64,000 nucleotides of DNA from Prosthecobacter debontii. GTDB taxonomy: Bacteria > Verrucomicrobiota > Verrucomicrobiia > Verrucomicrobiales > Verrucomicrobiaceae. The notes under the pieces were generated by a model. It was not told where the DNA came from and ran no database searches. It saw only the letters and a program-made list of their open reading frames with translations. Made by a program: the position numbers and the translations under genes. Shown piece by piece: positions 8,483-18,100 of the stretch (positions within the stretch are counted from its first letter, which is position 1; every line of letters begins with the position of its first letter). The DNA is taken from the NCBI GenBank assembly GCA_945860295.1, contig CAMAQH010000005.1:1-64000 (forward strand), in the 5' to 3' direction.

Positions 8483-9745
8483 TCACTCCACCACGCGCTG
8501 CACGACGTCTGAGCCATCAGCCACCACATCGGGCGGATGCATCAGCACCAAATCGCATGCTTTCAGGCCATCGAGGACTTGAGTCAATTTGCCATCCGTG
8601 CGGCCCGTTTGCACCACTCGTTGAGCAGCCTTGCCAGCACTCAAAACAAAAGTCTTCCAGTCGCGGCCCTCACGAAAAAGCGCACCGCTCGGCACAAGCA
8701 GCACATCCTTGTCATGCCACACCGCCACGCGCACCTCGACACGATATCGATCTCCCAGCACGCGCGCTGACTCCGGTGGTGCGTCCAGATCACTCAGCAC
8801 AATCACCCGCTGCTCCTCCACACCAAGCGCCGACACTTTCGTAAAGGCCGCTGGTTCAATCCGCCGCACTCGCGCTTTCAGCGGCACCTCACCGCCCCAT
8901 TGCTCCACCTGCGCCTCTGCCCCGACACGGATCGCCACCGCATCGCGAGATAAAATTTCCGCCTCGATCTCTAAATCTGCTGGATCACCGATCTCTAAAA
9001 GCTGTGTGCCGGCCGTCACCATCATCGCACTTTCCTGCTGCACTTTTAACACACGGCCACTCACCGGAGCACGCACCTCCACCGTCGATCCCGCTGCCAA
9101 AGGCGTGGACAATTGCAGCAGCGCCGCTTTCGCCTGAGCCAGTTCAAAGTCGGCCACCTTCAGCGCAAACTCCCCCGCCCGCGCCTCACGATCCCGCATC
9201 AGCGCCTCACGCTCGATATTGTCCCGATCTGTGATCGAAATACTGCCCTGAGTGGCATTCGACTTCACACGCGCCCAGCCCGCTTCCGCAAATTTGGCCG
9301 ACGTGCGCGCCATCTCCAGTGACTGCTCCGCCTGCATTCGTGCCGCATTGGCTCCAGCGATCCGCGCCTCAGCCTGCGCTTGGCTGCGAGCATCCAGCAG
9401 CGGGGCCAAACCCGGCTCGATCAGCGTCAGCACCGTTTCATTCGACTTCACTTGATCACCCGCCTTTAGAGTCACCCGCCGCATGTTCCCCGATACCGGT
9501 GCCGCCACCACGTAGCGATTCCTGATCCGCGTTTTGCCTTCCTCCAACACACTGACGGTGAGCGGCCCGCGTGTCACCGCCGCCGTCTCGACTGGGATCG
9601 GTTTCGCCTTTAAGCCATAGGCCACAAAGCCGATCAACCCGATAAAAAAACTCCAAAGTAGGAGCTTCCGCAGCAGGCCACGTTTGGCCGTCTTCTTCTT
9701 TGCCTCCCAGGGCGGGGTCGCTGCACTTTCCATGATGTCAGGCAT
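8483..9745 (-). CDS. Efflux periplasmic adaptor (HlyD/MFP family)
   Basis: 420 residues: a cytoplasmic basic N-terminus, one membrane helix (about residues 29-45, LLWSFFIGLIGFVAYGL), a first lipoyl half (VVAAPVSGNMRRVTLKAGDQV), a long Ala/Glu-rich alpha-hairpin (about 125-215), the second lipoyl half (VEVRAPVSGRVLKVQQES) and beta-barrel/MP domains. It would link an inner-membrane pump to an outer-membrane channel. No RND, ABC or MFS pump gene and no TolC-like gene is adjacent, so its partner is elsewhere. It converges on the ATPase gene with no intergenic space. Confidence 0.9.
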   Translation of the reverse strand: MPDIMESAATPPWEAKKKTAKRGLLRKLLLWSFFIGLIGFVAYGLKAKPIPVETAAVTRGPLTVSVLEEGKTRIRNRYVVAAPVSGNMRRVTLKAGDQVKSNETVLTLIEPGLAPLLDARSQAQAEARIAGANAARMQAEQSLEMARTSAKFAEAGWARVKSNATQGSISITDRDNIEREALMRDREARAGEFALKVADFELAQAKAALLQLSTPLAAGSTVEVRAPVSGRVLKVQQESAMMVTAGTQLLEIGDPADLEIEAEILSRDAVAIRVGAEAQVEQWGGEVPLKARVRRIEPAAFTKVSALGVEEQRVIVLSDLDAPPESARVLGDRYRVEVRVAVWHDKDVLLVPSGALFREGRDWKTFVLSAGKAAQRVVQTGRTDGKLTQVLDGLKACDLVLMHPPDVVADGSDVVQRVVE

Positions 9746-9867
9746 TTAGCCCACCCATGTAGATTCTCAACCTCAGACAATGCGAGCTTTCACACAATAT
9801 CAGCCATCAGATGCCGCCCCTTGCATTCACCAAACAGCCGCGCTAGGTGCCAACTCCTTACACATTG

Positions 9868-11064
9868 ATGAAAGCAATTCTGGCACTTGAAGACGGACGG
9901 TATTTTGAAGGCGAATCCTTTGGCGCTCCTGGCACCTGCATGGGGGAGGCTTGCTTTAACACTTCCATGACCGGCTATCAGGAGGTCCTCACAGATCCCT
10001 CCTATCGTGGACAGATCGTAGCGATGACTTACCCGATGATCGGGAACTACGGCATCAACGGCCTCGACCCTGAAAGCTCACAGCCGCACGTTCGCGGATT
10101 CGTTATCGAAGAACTCTGCACTGTGCCGAGCAATTGGCGCAGCACTCAGACACTCGACGCCTATCTCAAAGACCACGGCATCCAGGGAATCCAGGGCATC
10201 GACACCCGTGCTCTGACCAAGCATCTGCGCACACGTGGGGCTATGCAGTCGGTGATCACCACGAAGCTGACCGTGGAACAAGCCATCGAAGCTGCGAAGG
10301 CAAGCCCAGCGATGAGTGGCAGTGATTATGTCAAAGAGGTGACCACCAAGAAAGCCTACCTCTGGGACCCCGAGGACACTGAAAGCCGCGAGTGGGAAAT
10401 CCCCAGCCCAAGCCAGAATCGTGAAGGCGGCCCATTGGGTGCCTTCCTCGATCTGCCGCCGACCAAGCATCAGATCGTCGCTTATGATTTCGGCGTCAAA
10501 ACGAACATCCTGCGCCGACTCCGCCAGCATGGCTTCCGAATAGAAGTCGTGCCCGCCACGACCACTGCCGAGCAAGTGCTCGCCAAGAATCCTGACGGCG
10601 TCTTCCTTTCCAACGGCCCTGGTGATCCAGCCGCTCTGGGCTACATCCATCAGGAAATCAAAGCCCTCATCGGCAAGGTGCCGATCTTTGCCATCTGCCT
10701 CGGTCATCAGCTCCTCGGCCACGCTTATGGCGGTAAGACCTTCAAGCTTAAATTTGGTCATCGCGGTGGCAATCAGCCGGTCAAAGATCTGCGCAGCGGA
10801 CGTATCAGCATCACCAGTCAGAATCACGGATTCGCCATCGACCCGGCCAGCCTGCCATCAAACATCGAGGTCACGCACATCAATCTCAACGACGGAACGG
10901 TGGAAGGCATGAGGCACCGCGAGGCACCTGTGCTCAGCGTTCAGTATCACCCCGAAGCCGCCCCCGGACCGAACGATGCGAGGTACTTCTTTGCGGAATT
11001 CGCGAAGATGATCGAAAGAGGCAGCTCCTCAGGTAAATCCTCGTCCGAGCGTACGCGATCATAG
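9868..11064 (+). CDS. carA: Carbamoyl-phosphate synthase small (glutaminase) subunit
   Basis: 398 residues from ATG 9868 (MKAILALEDGRYFEGESFG); the GTG seven codons upstream in the ORF track is less like the family start. The N-terminal CPSase domain has FNTSMTGYQEVLTDPSY; the C-terminal class I glutamine amidotransferase domain has the nucleophile Cys in FAICLGHQLLG and the His-Glu pair in VQYHPEAAPGP. It supplies ammonia from glutamine to CarB for pyrimidine and arginine synthesis. carB is not in the window; the next gene is pilT-like. The Ser/Arg-rich end (GSSSGKSSSERTRS) is an unremarkable tail. Confidence 0.95.
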   Translation: MKAILALEDGRYFEGESFGAPGTCMGEACFNTSMTGYQEVLTDPSYRGQIVAMTYPMIGNYGINGLDPESSQPHVRGFVIEELCTVPSNWRSTQTLDAYLKDHGIQGIQGIDTRALTKHLRTRGAMQSVITTKLTVEQAIEAAKASPAMSGSDYVKEVTTKKAYLWDPEDTESREWEIPSPSQNREGGPLGAFLDLPPTKHQIVAYDFGVKTNILRRLRQHGFRIEVVPATTTAEQVLAKNPDGVFLSNGPGDPAALGYIHQEIKALIGKVPIFAICLGHQLLGHAYGGKTFKLKFGHRGGNQPVKDLRSGRISITSQNHGFAIDPASLPSNIEVTHINLNDGTVEGMRHREAPVLSVQYHPEAAPGPNDARYFFAEFAKMIERGSSSGKSSSERTRS

Positions 11065-11092
11065 GTTAGTCGGAAACGATTTTAAAACCACA

Positions 11093-12145
11093 ATGCCGCT
11101 CACACTCGACGACATCCTCAACGCTGCCGACGAGCACAAGGCCAGCGACGTTTTTCTCATGGAAGGCGAGTTGCCGCGCATGAAGATCAACGAGCAGCTC
11201 ATGCTTTTCGGGGACGAACCCATGCAGCTCAATCAGATGGTCGGCCTCTGGCAGGCCTGCGGCGTCGCTCCCGAAGGCGAGACAGATCGCGACTCAGGAC
11301 TCGTCTCCACCAGTCACACTCGCTACCGCGTAAACATGCACAAGGCCCTGGGCCGACTCGGCGTCGTCATGCGCCGGATCCGCACCGATCTGCCTGTGCT
11401 GGCGAATCTTGGCGTGCCCGAGTGGCTGCTCACGAAATGGGCCATGAAGACCCGTGGCCTCATCCTCATCACCGGTCCCACTGGCATGGGAAAAAGCACG
11501 ACCATGGCCGGCATCCTTCAGTGGATGAATGAAAACACCGCACGGCACATCGTCACCATCGAAGACCCCGTCGAGTTCATCTACCCTAGTAAGACCAGCA
11601 TGTTCACCCAGCGTGAAGTCGGGCGCGACACCGCTAGCTATGCACGCGGCGTGCGCGGAGCCATGCGTCAGGCCCCCGATGTCATCATGGTTGGCGAGAT
11701 TCGTGATTTAGAGACCGCGCTCACCACCCTCCAGGCCAGTGAAACCGGCCACCTCGTCCTAGCCTCCATCCACAGTGATAGCGTGGTCGATGCCGTGGAT
11801 CGCCTCGCCCATCTCTTCCCGCCAGAGCAGTCGGGATTGGGTCTGCATTTACTCTCCCAGCAGCTCATCGGTGCCCTTTGCCAAAAGCTCATCCCGCGCA
11901 TCGACACAGGCCTGCATCTGCTCGTCGAACATCTCGAAAACGGTGGTGCCGTGAAGCAATGGATCGCTAAACAGGACATGGACAACATCCGCACCTACAT
12001 GCAGCGCGGCAATGATCCCAACTGCTGCACCTTCCTCACCAACATCATACGCGCCTACGAGTCCGGTTACATCAGTGAGGCAGAGGCCATCTCTGCGTGC
12101 GGCAATGAGATCGAGTTCAAGCGCGCCGCTCGCGGCATCTCGTAA
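11093..12145 (+). CDS. PilT-family type IV pilus retraction ATPase
   Basis: 350 residues. N-terminal PAS-like domain, then a RecA-like ATPase: Walker A GPTGMGKST, Asp box VTIEDPVEF, Walker B APDVIMVGEIRD and His box ETGHLVLASIHS. These mark a PilT/PilU-type hexameric ATPase that depolymerises type IV pili at the inner membrane. The AIRNLI motif typical of PilT is not seen; the C-terminus instead has YISEAEAISACGN, so a PilU-like or divergent PilT role is possible. No other pilus gene lies nearby. Confidence 0.88.
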   Translation: MPLTLDDILNAADEHKASDVFLMEGELPRMKINEQLMLFGDEPMQLNQMVGLWQACGVAPEGETDRDSGLVSTSHTRYRVNMHKALGRLGVVMRRIRTDLPVLANLGVPEWLLTKWAMKTRGLILITGPTGMGKSTTMAGILQWMNENTARHIVTIEDPVEFIYPSKTSMFTQREVGRDTASYARGVRGAMRQAPDVIMVGEIRDLETALTTLQASETGHLVLASIHSDSVVDAVDRLAHLFPPEQSGLGLHLLSQQLIGALCQKLIPRIDTGLHLLVEHLENGGAVKQWIAKQDMDNIRTYMQRGNDPNCCTFLTNIIRAYESGYISEAEAISACGNEIEFKRAARGIS

Positions 12146-12202
12146 CACACTCTCTGTTTTCGGCACCGAAGCAGATAGATATTAGAGTCTGTGATTGCCA
12201 GA

Positions 12203-12253
12203 GTAAGGCGGCTGCATGTAGCTTAGTATTCCTCTCGTATTTAGTCGCCTTAC
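12203..12253. repeat. Inverted repeat with 11-bp arms upstream of acsA
   Basis: gtaaggcggct at 12203 and agtcgccttac ending at 12253 pair at 10 of 11 positions around a loop of about 29 nt. The element ends 13 bp before the acsA start and has no T-run, so it is more likely an operator or mRNA-leader structure than a terminator. Role inferred only from position. Confidence 0.4.
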
Positions 12254-12266
12254 CACCACGAACCTC

Positions 12267-14294
12267 ATGAGCCAAAAGAAAGCCGCCAAGCCCGCAGCCA
12301 AGAAGCCTGCCCCAGCCCTAAAGACCGCAAAAACCAAGGTCGCCGCTAGCAGCACCAAGTCTCACATGACCGAGAACCGGGTCTTTAAGCCAAGCGCTGA
12401 ATTTTCTAAAAACGCGCGCATCAGCAGCATGGCGCAGTACAAGAGAATGTATGAGGAGTCGATCAAGCAGCCTGATAAATTCTTCGGACGCGAGGCCAAG
12501 GAACTGCAATGGACCAAGCCCTTCTCTAAGGTGCTCGATTGGAAATGCCCTAACGCCAAGTGGTTCACGGGGGGCAAACTCAATGTCAGTGAAAACTGTC
12601 TGGACCGACACCTCAACGGCCCGCGCAAAACCAAGGCCGCACTGATCTGGGAAGGTGAACCCGGTGAGAAGCGCGTGCTGACATACCAGCAACTCCATCG
12701 CGAGGTATGTCGCTTTGCCAACGTGCTCAAACGCCACAAAGTGAAGAAGGGAGATCGCGTGGTCATTTACTTGCCGATGATCCCCGAGGCAGCCATCGCC
12801 ATGCTCGCCTGTGCTCGTATTGGCGCCATTCACAATGTCGTCTTCGGCGGCTTCAGTGCTGAGTCGATCAAGGACCGCGTGGTGGACAGTGGCGCGACAC
12901 TCGTCATCACCGCTGATGGTGGCTACCGCCGTGGATCAGTGGTGCCACTGAAGAAGAATGTGGATGACGCGCTGAAGGGCAATGACACAACCGTGAAGAC
13001 CGTGATCGTTTATCGCCGCACCTGCCAGGACGTGCATATCGAAGAAGGCCGCGATGTCTGGTGGCACCGTGAGCTGGAGTATGTGGACGCGCATTGCCCT
13101 GCGGTGGCCATGGATTCCGAGGCTGCTTTATTCATTCTTTATACCAGCGGCAGCACGGGCAAACCCAAAGGTATCCTGCACACCACTGGCGGCTATTTGC
13201 TGCACGCGCAGATGACCTGCAAATACGTCTTCGATATGAATGATCAGGACGTGTACTGGTGCACCGCCGATGTCGGCTGGGTCACCGGTCACAGCTACAT
13301 GGTCTATGGGCCGCTGGCCCTGGGAGCGACCTCCCTCATGTATGAAGGCGCACCCAACTGGCCTGAAAACGACCGCTTCTGGCGCATCATCGAAGAATAC
13401 GCGGTCACCATTTTCTACACTGCTCCGACTGCCATCCGCGCCTTCATGAAATGGGGAGACGAGTGGCTGAAGAAGCACGATCTCAGCAGCCTTCGCCTGC
13501 TCGGCACGGTGGGTGAGCCGATCAATCCTGAAGCCTGGATGTGGTATCACAACAAAGTCGGCGGTGGTAAATGCCCCATCGTCGATACTTGGTGGCAGAC
13601 TGAAACCGGTGGCCACATGATCACCCCTATCCCTGGTGCGACTCCGACCAAACCCGGCACCGCTACCCTGCCCTTCTTCGGTGTCGATACCGCTATCGTC
13701 GATGACCTCGGCAAAGAGGTCGGAACCGATGAGCAAGGCAAGCTCGTGATCCGCAAACCTTGGCCATCCATGCTGCGCGGCATCTGGGGCGATAAGAAGC
13801 GCTACCAGGACACCTACTGGAGCGAATTCAAAGGCTGGTACTTTGCTGGCGACGGAGCACGCCGTGATAAAGACGGCAACATTTGGATCATCGGCCGCAT
13901 CGACGACGTGCTCAACGTCGCCGGTCACCGCCTCGGCACTGCTGAGGTGGAGAGCGCTCTTGTCTCACACCCCTCAGTCGCAGAGGCCGCCGTCGTTGGT
14001 CGCCCTGATGAGATGAAGGGCCAGGGCATCGTCTGCTTTGTCACCGTTAAGGAAGGTATCCAAACCAGCCGCGACCTCAGCGACGAACTCAAGAAGCACG
14101 TCCGTAAAGTCATCGGCCCAGTCGCCACGCCGGATGAAGTCCGCTTTGCCGCCGCACTGCCGAAAACCCGCTCGGGTAAAATCATGCGCCGCCTGCTCAA
14201 ACAGATCGCTGCTGGTGAAATCATCAAGGGGGACACCACCACGCTCGAAGACATCAACGTCATCGCCCAGCTCGTCTCCAGCGGAGAAGATTGA
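12267..14294 (+). CDS. acsA: Acetyl-CoA synthetase (acetate--CoA ligase, AMP-forming)
   Basis: 675 residues, about 25 longer than typical because of a Lys/Ala/Pro-rich N-terminal extension ([16 protein letters not shown]). The adenylation core shows the P-loop [19 protein letters not shown], the acetate-pocket segment [27 protein letters not shown], the hinge region [15 protein letters not shown] and the acetylatable lysine motif [10 protein letters not shown]. It activates acetate to acetyl-CoA through acetyl-AMP. The extension resembles the basic tails common in this genome's proteins. The LOG-family gene starts 19 bp after the stop. Confidence 0.97.
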   Translation: MSQKKAAKPAAKKPAPALKTAKTKVAASSTKSHMTENRVFKPSAEFSKNARISSMAQYKRMYEESIKQPDKFFGREAKELQWTKPFSKVLDWKCPNAKWFTGGKLNVSENCLDRHLNGPRKTKAALIWEGEPGEKRVLTYQQLHREVCRFANVLKRHKVKKGDRVVIYLPMIPEAAIAMLACARIGAIHNVVFGGFSAESIKDRVVDSGATLVITADGGYRRGSVVPLKKNVDDALKGNDTTVKTVIVYRRTCQDVHIEEGRDVWWHRELEYVDAHCPAVAMDSEAALFILYTSGSTGKPKGILHTTGGYLLHAQMTCKYVFDMNDQDVYWCTADVGWVTGHSYMVYGPLALGATSLMYEGAPNWPENDRFWRIIEEYAVTIFYTAPTAIRAFMKWGDEWLKKHDLSSLRLLGTVGEPINPEAWMWYHNKVGGGKCPIVDTWWQTETGGHMITPIPGATPTKPGTATLPFFGVDTAIVDDLGKEVGTDEQGKLVIRKPWPSMLRGIWGDKKRYQDTYWSEFKGWYFAGDGARRDKDGNIWIIGRIDDVLNVAGHRLGTAEVESALVSHPSVAEAAVVGRPDEMKGQGIVCFVTVKEGIQTSRDLSDELKKHVRKVIGPVATPDEVRFAAALPKTRSGKIMRRLLKQIAAGEIIKGDTTTLEDINVIAQLVSSGED

Positions 14295-14313
14295 TCTCGT
14301 CATCAGATCGACC

Positions 14314-14889
14314 ATGCGCATCGCCATCTACTGCGGGTCCAGTCGTGGCCTTGATCCCATCTTTTCAAACGCCGCCGCTGAGCTAGCACGCTACCTAGTG
14401 CATGAGGGCATAGGCATCGTCTATGGCGGTGGCAATGTCGGTCTCATGGGCGTCATCGCCGATGCCGCACTTGCGGCGGGTGGTGAAGTGATCGGTGTGA
14501 TTCCAGAGTCGCTAATGGCAAAGGAACTCGGGCACGGTGGCGTCAGCGAGCTCCGCGTCGTGCGCTCCATGCATGAGCGTAAGCAACTGATGGTGGATCT
14601 GAGTGATGGCTTCATCGCCCTGCCCGGCGGCTTTGGCACGCTGGACGAGTTATTTGAGACACTGACTTGGTTGCAACTCGGCTTTCATGACAAGCCCGTG
14701 GGCCTGCTCAATGTCAGCGGCTTCTTCGATCATCTGCTCACCTTTCTCGACCACATGAGTGGCACCGGTTTCCTCAAATACGAGCACCGCGCCAGCCTCC
14801 TCATGGAGACAGATCCCGCCACCCTGCTCACCGCCATGCGCAGCTTCCAGCCCCACACCTGTGGCAAGTGGATCAAAGAATTGGTTTAA
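14314..14889 (+). CDS. LOG family protein (TIGR00730-type nucleoside 5'-monophosphate phosphoribohydrolase)
   Basis: 191 residues from ATG 14314 (MRIAIYCGSSRG); the 283-codon ORF in the track begins antiframe inside acsA and is not real upstream of this point. The Rossmann-like fold has YGGGNVGLMGVIADAAL and the diagnostic PGGFGTLDELFE motif, with an Arg (SMHERKQLM) before it. Members were once called lysine decarboxylases but cleave cytokinin-type or other purine nucleotide monophosphates. Very close to acsA, so co-transcription is likely, without an obvious metabolic link. Confidence 0.9.
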   Translation: MRIAIYCGSSRGLDPIFSNAAAELARYLVHEGIGIVYGGGNVGLMGVIADAALAAGGEVIGVIPESLMAKELGHGGVSELRVVRSMHERKQLMVDLSDGFIALPGGFGTLDELFETLTWLQLGFHDKPVGLLNVSGFFDHLLTFLDHMSGTGFLKYEHRASLLMETDPATLLTAMRSFQPHTCGKWIKELV

Positions 14890-15260
14890 GGCCTCAACTG
14901 AATGGCGTGAGCCTTCCAGCTCGTCATTAACAGCATCAGCGCCACCTGCATTATTCCGGCTACACACGCCGGGGAGAGGGCTGCGAAAGAAGGCAAAGCT
15001 GGCGCTTGAGCGTTTCAATGAGAGTCACTTCTCGTGAGTTATTTTGTCAAGCAGTTGCACCCTGACCCCGTTCTGGGTCCACAGCACGGCTCTGAGTGGC
15101 CGGGGTCTTCCACCTCGGAAGATCGTGATGCTCTACAGCGCACAAGAGCGGCAAGTGCTCCAGCCGCCTTCAAAGAACGGCGCGCTTGGCGGACCAACCA
15201 AGCACTACTAACCAAGTCTGAGACCCCAGTCCGCAGACAGCTCTGGAGAGTTATCCTCCA
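14890..15260. other. Intergenic region, no gene recognised
   Basis: About 370 bp between the LOG-family gene and the convergent ClpP-like gene. Plus-strand ORFs (for example 15034-15276) have no family-like features. A short stretch at about 15059-15080 (accctgaccccgttctggg) looks like debris of a mobile-element end, but no inverted repeats or transposase frame could be confirmed. No clear terminator hairpin was seen. Confidence 0.4.
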
Positions 15261-16541
15261 CTACTGCATCCGGTAATAGCTATCCGGATTATACAGCCAG
15301 TAGGCATCCAGCGGGTTCAATCTTGGCAGCAGGGAGATCGGCTTGCCGCGCTCATCTTGGGAATCGACTGCATCGGTAGATGGCGGTCCGGGCATCAGAC
15401 GATTAGGCGTGGCATTTGCCTGCTGCGGCAGGCTGCTCGGATCACGCAACAGCGCGGTTTCCTCGATCTCCTCCACGATCACGTCCACCCATTTGAGCTT
15501 CTGGGCGTTGTCGGCAAATTCATTCCAGTCGCCCGTGGATGACTCGGCATACATGCGTTTGATGAACTCGTCCCGCGTGATGCCCATCTTCGCGGCGACT
15601 GGATCGGCGAGGCGTTTCCACCACTCTTCTAGTTCGGCCACATTCTCGCGGTGCTGTGTGAGATTGCCCATCACCCCCATGCTGAGCTGATGATGTAGGA
15701 TGATCGCATTCGGGTAGGCAAAGGACTTGTTCGACAGCGTGGTGATGCACGCCGCCATGCTCGCCGCCATCGACTTAACCACCGTGTAAACGGGCGCTTT
15801 CGAGCCGTGCATGGCTTTGATTATCTTGTAGCCCGCCATCACGCTGCCACCTGGGCAGTCGTCGATCACGATGAAGATCGGCGCTTCGGGATCGCGATTA
15901 TTGAAGTAGGAAATGCGGTCTGCCACACTGTCGGCGGTCTTACCCGTGATGACACCATTGAGCGAGATAGTGCGGTCAGAAAGCACCAGCTTTTTGCCGA
16001 TCAGCGGCTCCTTAGGATAGGCCGGTGCCTTGCCCACGGCGTAGCTGCGGGACTCGCCTTCCTTCTGCTGAAGTTCCATCTGCATGGTCAGCGCCGTGGT
16101 CTTGCGACGCACGGCATTTTCCTCACGACGCATCGCAAAGCCTTCCGTATCCACCTCATTCTTGGCGATGGCATAGTCCAGCATCAGCCGCTCATTGGTG
16201 CGGCGCAATTCCATCAAAGTAGGATCATCTTTGAAGCGTCGCTCTGCCTCAGCGAGATCGAGCTTTACCTTCATCTCTTCCATCTGGATCTGCATCTCTG
16301 CCAGCGCCCGCTTCCGTGGGGAAAGCTTCTCATCGAGCTTCGACTGCTCCAGCGCGATCTGCGCCACGATCTTCTCGCGGTCTGCATTTAGCTTCGCCGT
16401 CTCCGCCTTGATAGCCTCCAGTGGATCAGGCTTGGTCGGCTGTTCGGCTGGCTGTTCAATGGCAGGTTTCGGAGTCTGCACCTCGGCAAAGGCGAGGCCA
16501 GAGAAGAAAAAGGAGATGATGATGAAGGCGGTGCGGTGCAT
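15261..16541 (-). CDS. Exported ClpP-like serine protease with coiled-coil N-terminal region
   Basis: 426 residues from ATG 16541 (MHRTAFIIISFFFSGLAFAE), a clear signal peptide. Residues about 40-165 are Glu/Lys/Ala-rich and strongly coiled-coil-like. The second half has the ClpP/crotonase fold: NGVITGKTADSVADRISYFN, FIVIDDCPGGSVMAGYKI (SPGG-like loop), the nucleophile Ser in SMAASMAA (about residue 261) and the His in ILHHQLSMG (about 284). Ordinary ClpP is cytoplasmic and about 200 residues. Here the signal peptide places the protease outside the cytoplasm, without Clp ATPases, recalling SppA/NfeD-type membrane-linked ClpP relatives. The tail is Pro-rich. Substrate unknown. Confidence 0.82.
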   Translation of the reverse strand: MHRTAFIIISFFFSGLAFAEVQTPKPAIEQPAEQPTKPDPLEAIKAETAKLNADREKIVAQIALEQSKLDEKLSPRKRALAEMQIQMEEMKVKLDLAEAERRFKDDPTLMELRRTNERLMLDYAIAKNEVDTEGFAMRREENAVRRKTTALTMQMELQQKEGESRSYAVGKAPAYPKEPLIGKKLVLSDRTISLNGVITGKTADSVADRISYFNNRDPEAPIFIVIDDCPGGSVMAGYKIIKAMHGSKAPVYTVVKSMAASMAACITTLSNKSFAYPNAIILHHQLSMGVMGNLTQHRENVAELEEWWKRLADPVAAKMGITRDEFIKRMYAESSTGDWNEFADNAQKLKWVDVIVEEIEETALLRDPSSLPQQANATPNRLMPGPPSTDAVDSQDERGKPISLLPRLNPLDAYWLYNPDSYYRMQ

Positions 16542-16607
16542 GGCGTGAGCACTATACACCCGAAACCCCCGGCTTTTTCAACCCATCACTTCAGTTGCGC
16601 ATAACAG

Positions 16608-17288
16608 CTACTTCAACTGCGCCCGAATCGCTTTCACGACTTCGGTGGCGAGAACTTCGGAACCGGCTGGGACGAAGTGAACATTGGCAGGCTGGATTTG
16701 CAGTTCCTTCATGCGCGGCTTAACCAGCGTGTAGAGATCATTCACGGCAATGTGGTTGTCCTTCATGACGCGCAGCGCGGCTTCGTTGTAGCGGATGACA
16801 TCGGCATTGGCGCGATACACTTTCATCGGCTCATCAGGCACGGGCGTGGTGGCGGCGAAGACGAGCTTGGCGCCCGTGGCCTTAAGCTTGGCGACGATTT
16901 GGCGCAGTTGCTTTTCATACACTTCCACCGTGGCCTGCGGCGGATCAGTGGCGAGTTCGGAGGTCGTTTTGCCATCGGCCTTCATGTGCTTGAGATCGTG
17001 CAGGCCCCAGTTGAAATGGATGACATCCCACTTGCCGCCGTCGATCTGAAGCCAGCGGTCGATGTTGGCCACGCCTGACGTGGTGCCGCTGCAGTTTTCC
17101 GGTTTGTTGTTCCGTGTCGGACGCAGCACAGTCATTTCATCTGCCAGCATCTTTTGCACCACCGGCGTGTAGCCGATGGAGATGGAGTCGCCGAGGATGA
17201 GTACGCGTTTTTTGGCGGGGGCATCGGCGGCAAAAGTGGCGCTAGTGAGAGCGAGCAGGACAAAGGTGAAGAAGGTGTGGCGGTTCAT
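16608..17288 (-). CDS. Secreted SGNH/GDSL hydrolase
   Basis: 226 residues from ATG 17288 (MNRHTFFTFVLLALTSATFAA), an evident signal peptide; the longer ORF in the track continues antisense upstream and is not needed. Block I VLILGDSISIG carries the nucleophile Ser, HFNWGLHDLK corresponds to block III, and PANVHFVPAG carries the C-terminal Asp/His-region residues. Such enzymes are esterases or deacetylases, in this phylum often acting on polysaccharide acetyl groups. It lies 38 bp after the upstream membrane-protein gene, same strand. Confidence 0.87.
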   Translation of the reverse strand: MNRHTFFTFVLLALTSATFAADAPAKKRVLILGDSISIGYTPVVQKMLADEMTVLRPTRNNKPENCSGTTSGVANIDRWLQIDGGKWDVIHFNWGLHDLKHMKADGKTTSELATDPPQATVEVYEKQLRQIVAKLKATGAKLVFAATTPVPDEPMKVYRANADVIRYNEAALRVMKDNHIAVNDLYTLVKPRMKELQIQPANVHFVPAGSEVLATEVVKAIRAQLK

Positions 17289-17326
17289 GGGGAATCTGAG
17301 AACGAATCCACACGGCACGCCTTTCA

Positions 17327-17998
17327 TCAAGCCTTCGTGCTCAGGGTCACTCCATCGGCGGTGACTGTCGCTTTCTTGATGAGTTTCAACACGGTGCCCA
17401 GAGGCTCGATCTTCCGATACGGGGCGACCCAGGGCCAGATCTCCATGCCGGTGATGAAGCCTTCGGCGACGACCTTGTGAGGCACTTTCACGTCCACGAC
17501 TTTGGCGTCGATGCCTTCGGCATGGACATAGATGAGGAACGCGATCTCGCCATTCAAGTAGCGCTTCTTGTTCTCCCAAAACTTGATGCGATTCATCGGC
17601 AGACTGACCTGGCCGCTCAGGGTGTTCTTGGTGGGATCTGCTTTTTCAAAACGCAGCAGCTCGGTGTAGCTGCCGTAGCCGCTGTCCGGCGCCATCATGA
17701 GCAACGCATTGAGTTCGGCGATGCTCAAGGATAGCTCTACCGCTTGTCCAGCCTTGGCCGCTGTGGCGAAATCACTGAGCCGTTTTTCCAAAGCCGCCTT
17801 CACTTCCGCTGACATGTCGATGGCTGCCATCTTGGCTGGTTCATCGACCGTGAAGACCGCAATCGCCTTGTCCTGAGTGATCAGCGAATACGCGCTCCAG
17901 GCGATGATGCCGCCAAAAGTTAGCGCCGCAAAGGTCATGATGGCACAGCCATAGAAGGGGCTGAATTCACCGGTGGGGACTTTTTGAATACGGGCCAT
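17327..17998 (-). CDS. Membrane-anchored protein of unknown function
   Basis: 223 residues from ATG 17998 (MARIQKVPTGEFSPFYG), chosen because upstream codons to 18043 look non-coding. One hydrophobic segment (about residues 19-38, IMTFAALTFGGIIAWSAYSL) would anchor it, with the rest probably periplasmic. The soluble part has a helix (SAEVKAALEKRLSDFATAAK), an ELNALLMM segment and beta-rich sequence (LSGQVSLPMNRIKFW, LNGEIAFLIYVHAEG). This is reminiscent of lipid- or LEA-type beta domains but no family is recognised. Neighbours: NifU-like upstream, SGNH hydrolase downstream, same strand. Confidence 0.75.
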   Translation of the reverse strand: MARIQKVPTGEFSPFYGCAIMTFAALTFGGIIAWSAYSLITQDKAIAVFTVDEPAKMAAIDMSAEVKAALEKRLSDFATAAKAGQAVELSLSIAELNALLMMAPDSGYGSYTELLRFEKADPTKNTLSGQVSLPMNRIKFWENKKRYLNGEIAFLIYVHAEGIDAKVVDVKVPHKVVAEGFITGMEIWPWVAPYRKIEPLGTVLKLIKKATVTADGVTLSTKA

Positions 17999-18100
17999 GA
18001 TTTTGTTAACAGAAGAAAACGGAGGGATCAGAGATTCAAACATTCAGAAGGCATGCCGTTCAGTCTCTGTTGCCTTTATTACCTCCTGTTCAAAAGGGTC

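Noticed and set aside
13128-13928. 266-codon minus-strand ORF across acsA
   Set aside because: Antisense to conserved adenylation motifs; no signal for real coding.
15034-15276. Possible mobile-element remnant with accctgaccccgttctggg
   Set aside because: No terminal inverted repeats, target duplication or transposase frame could be seen.
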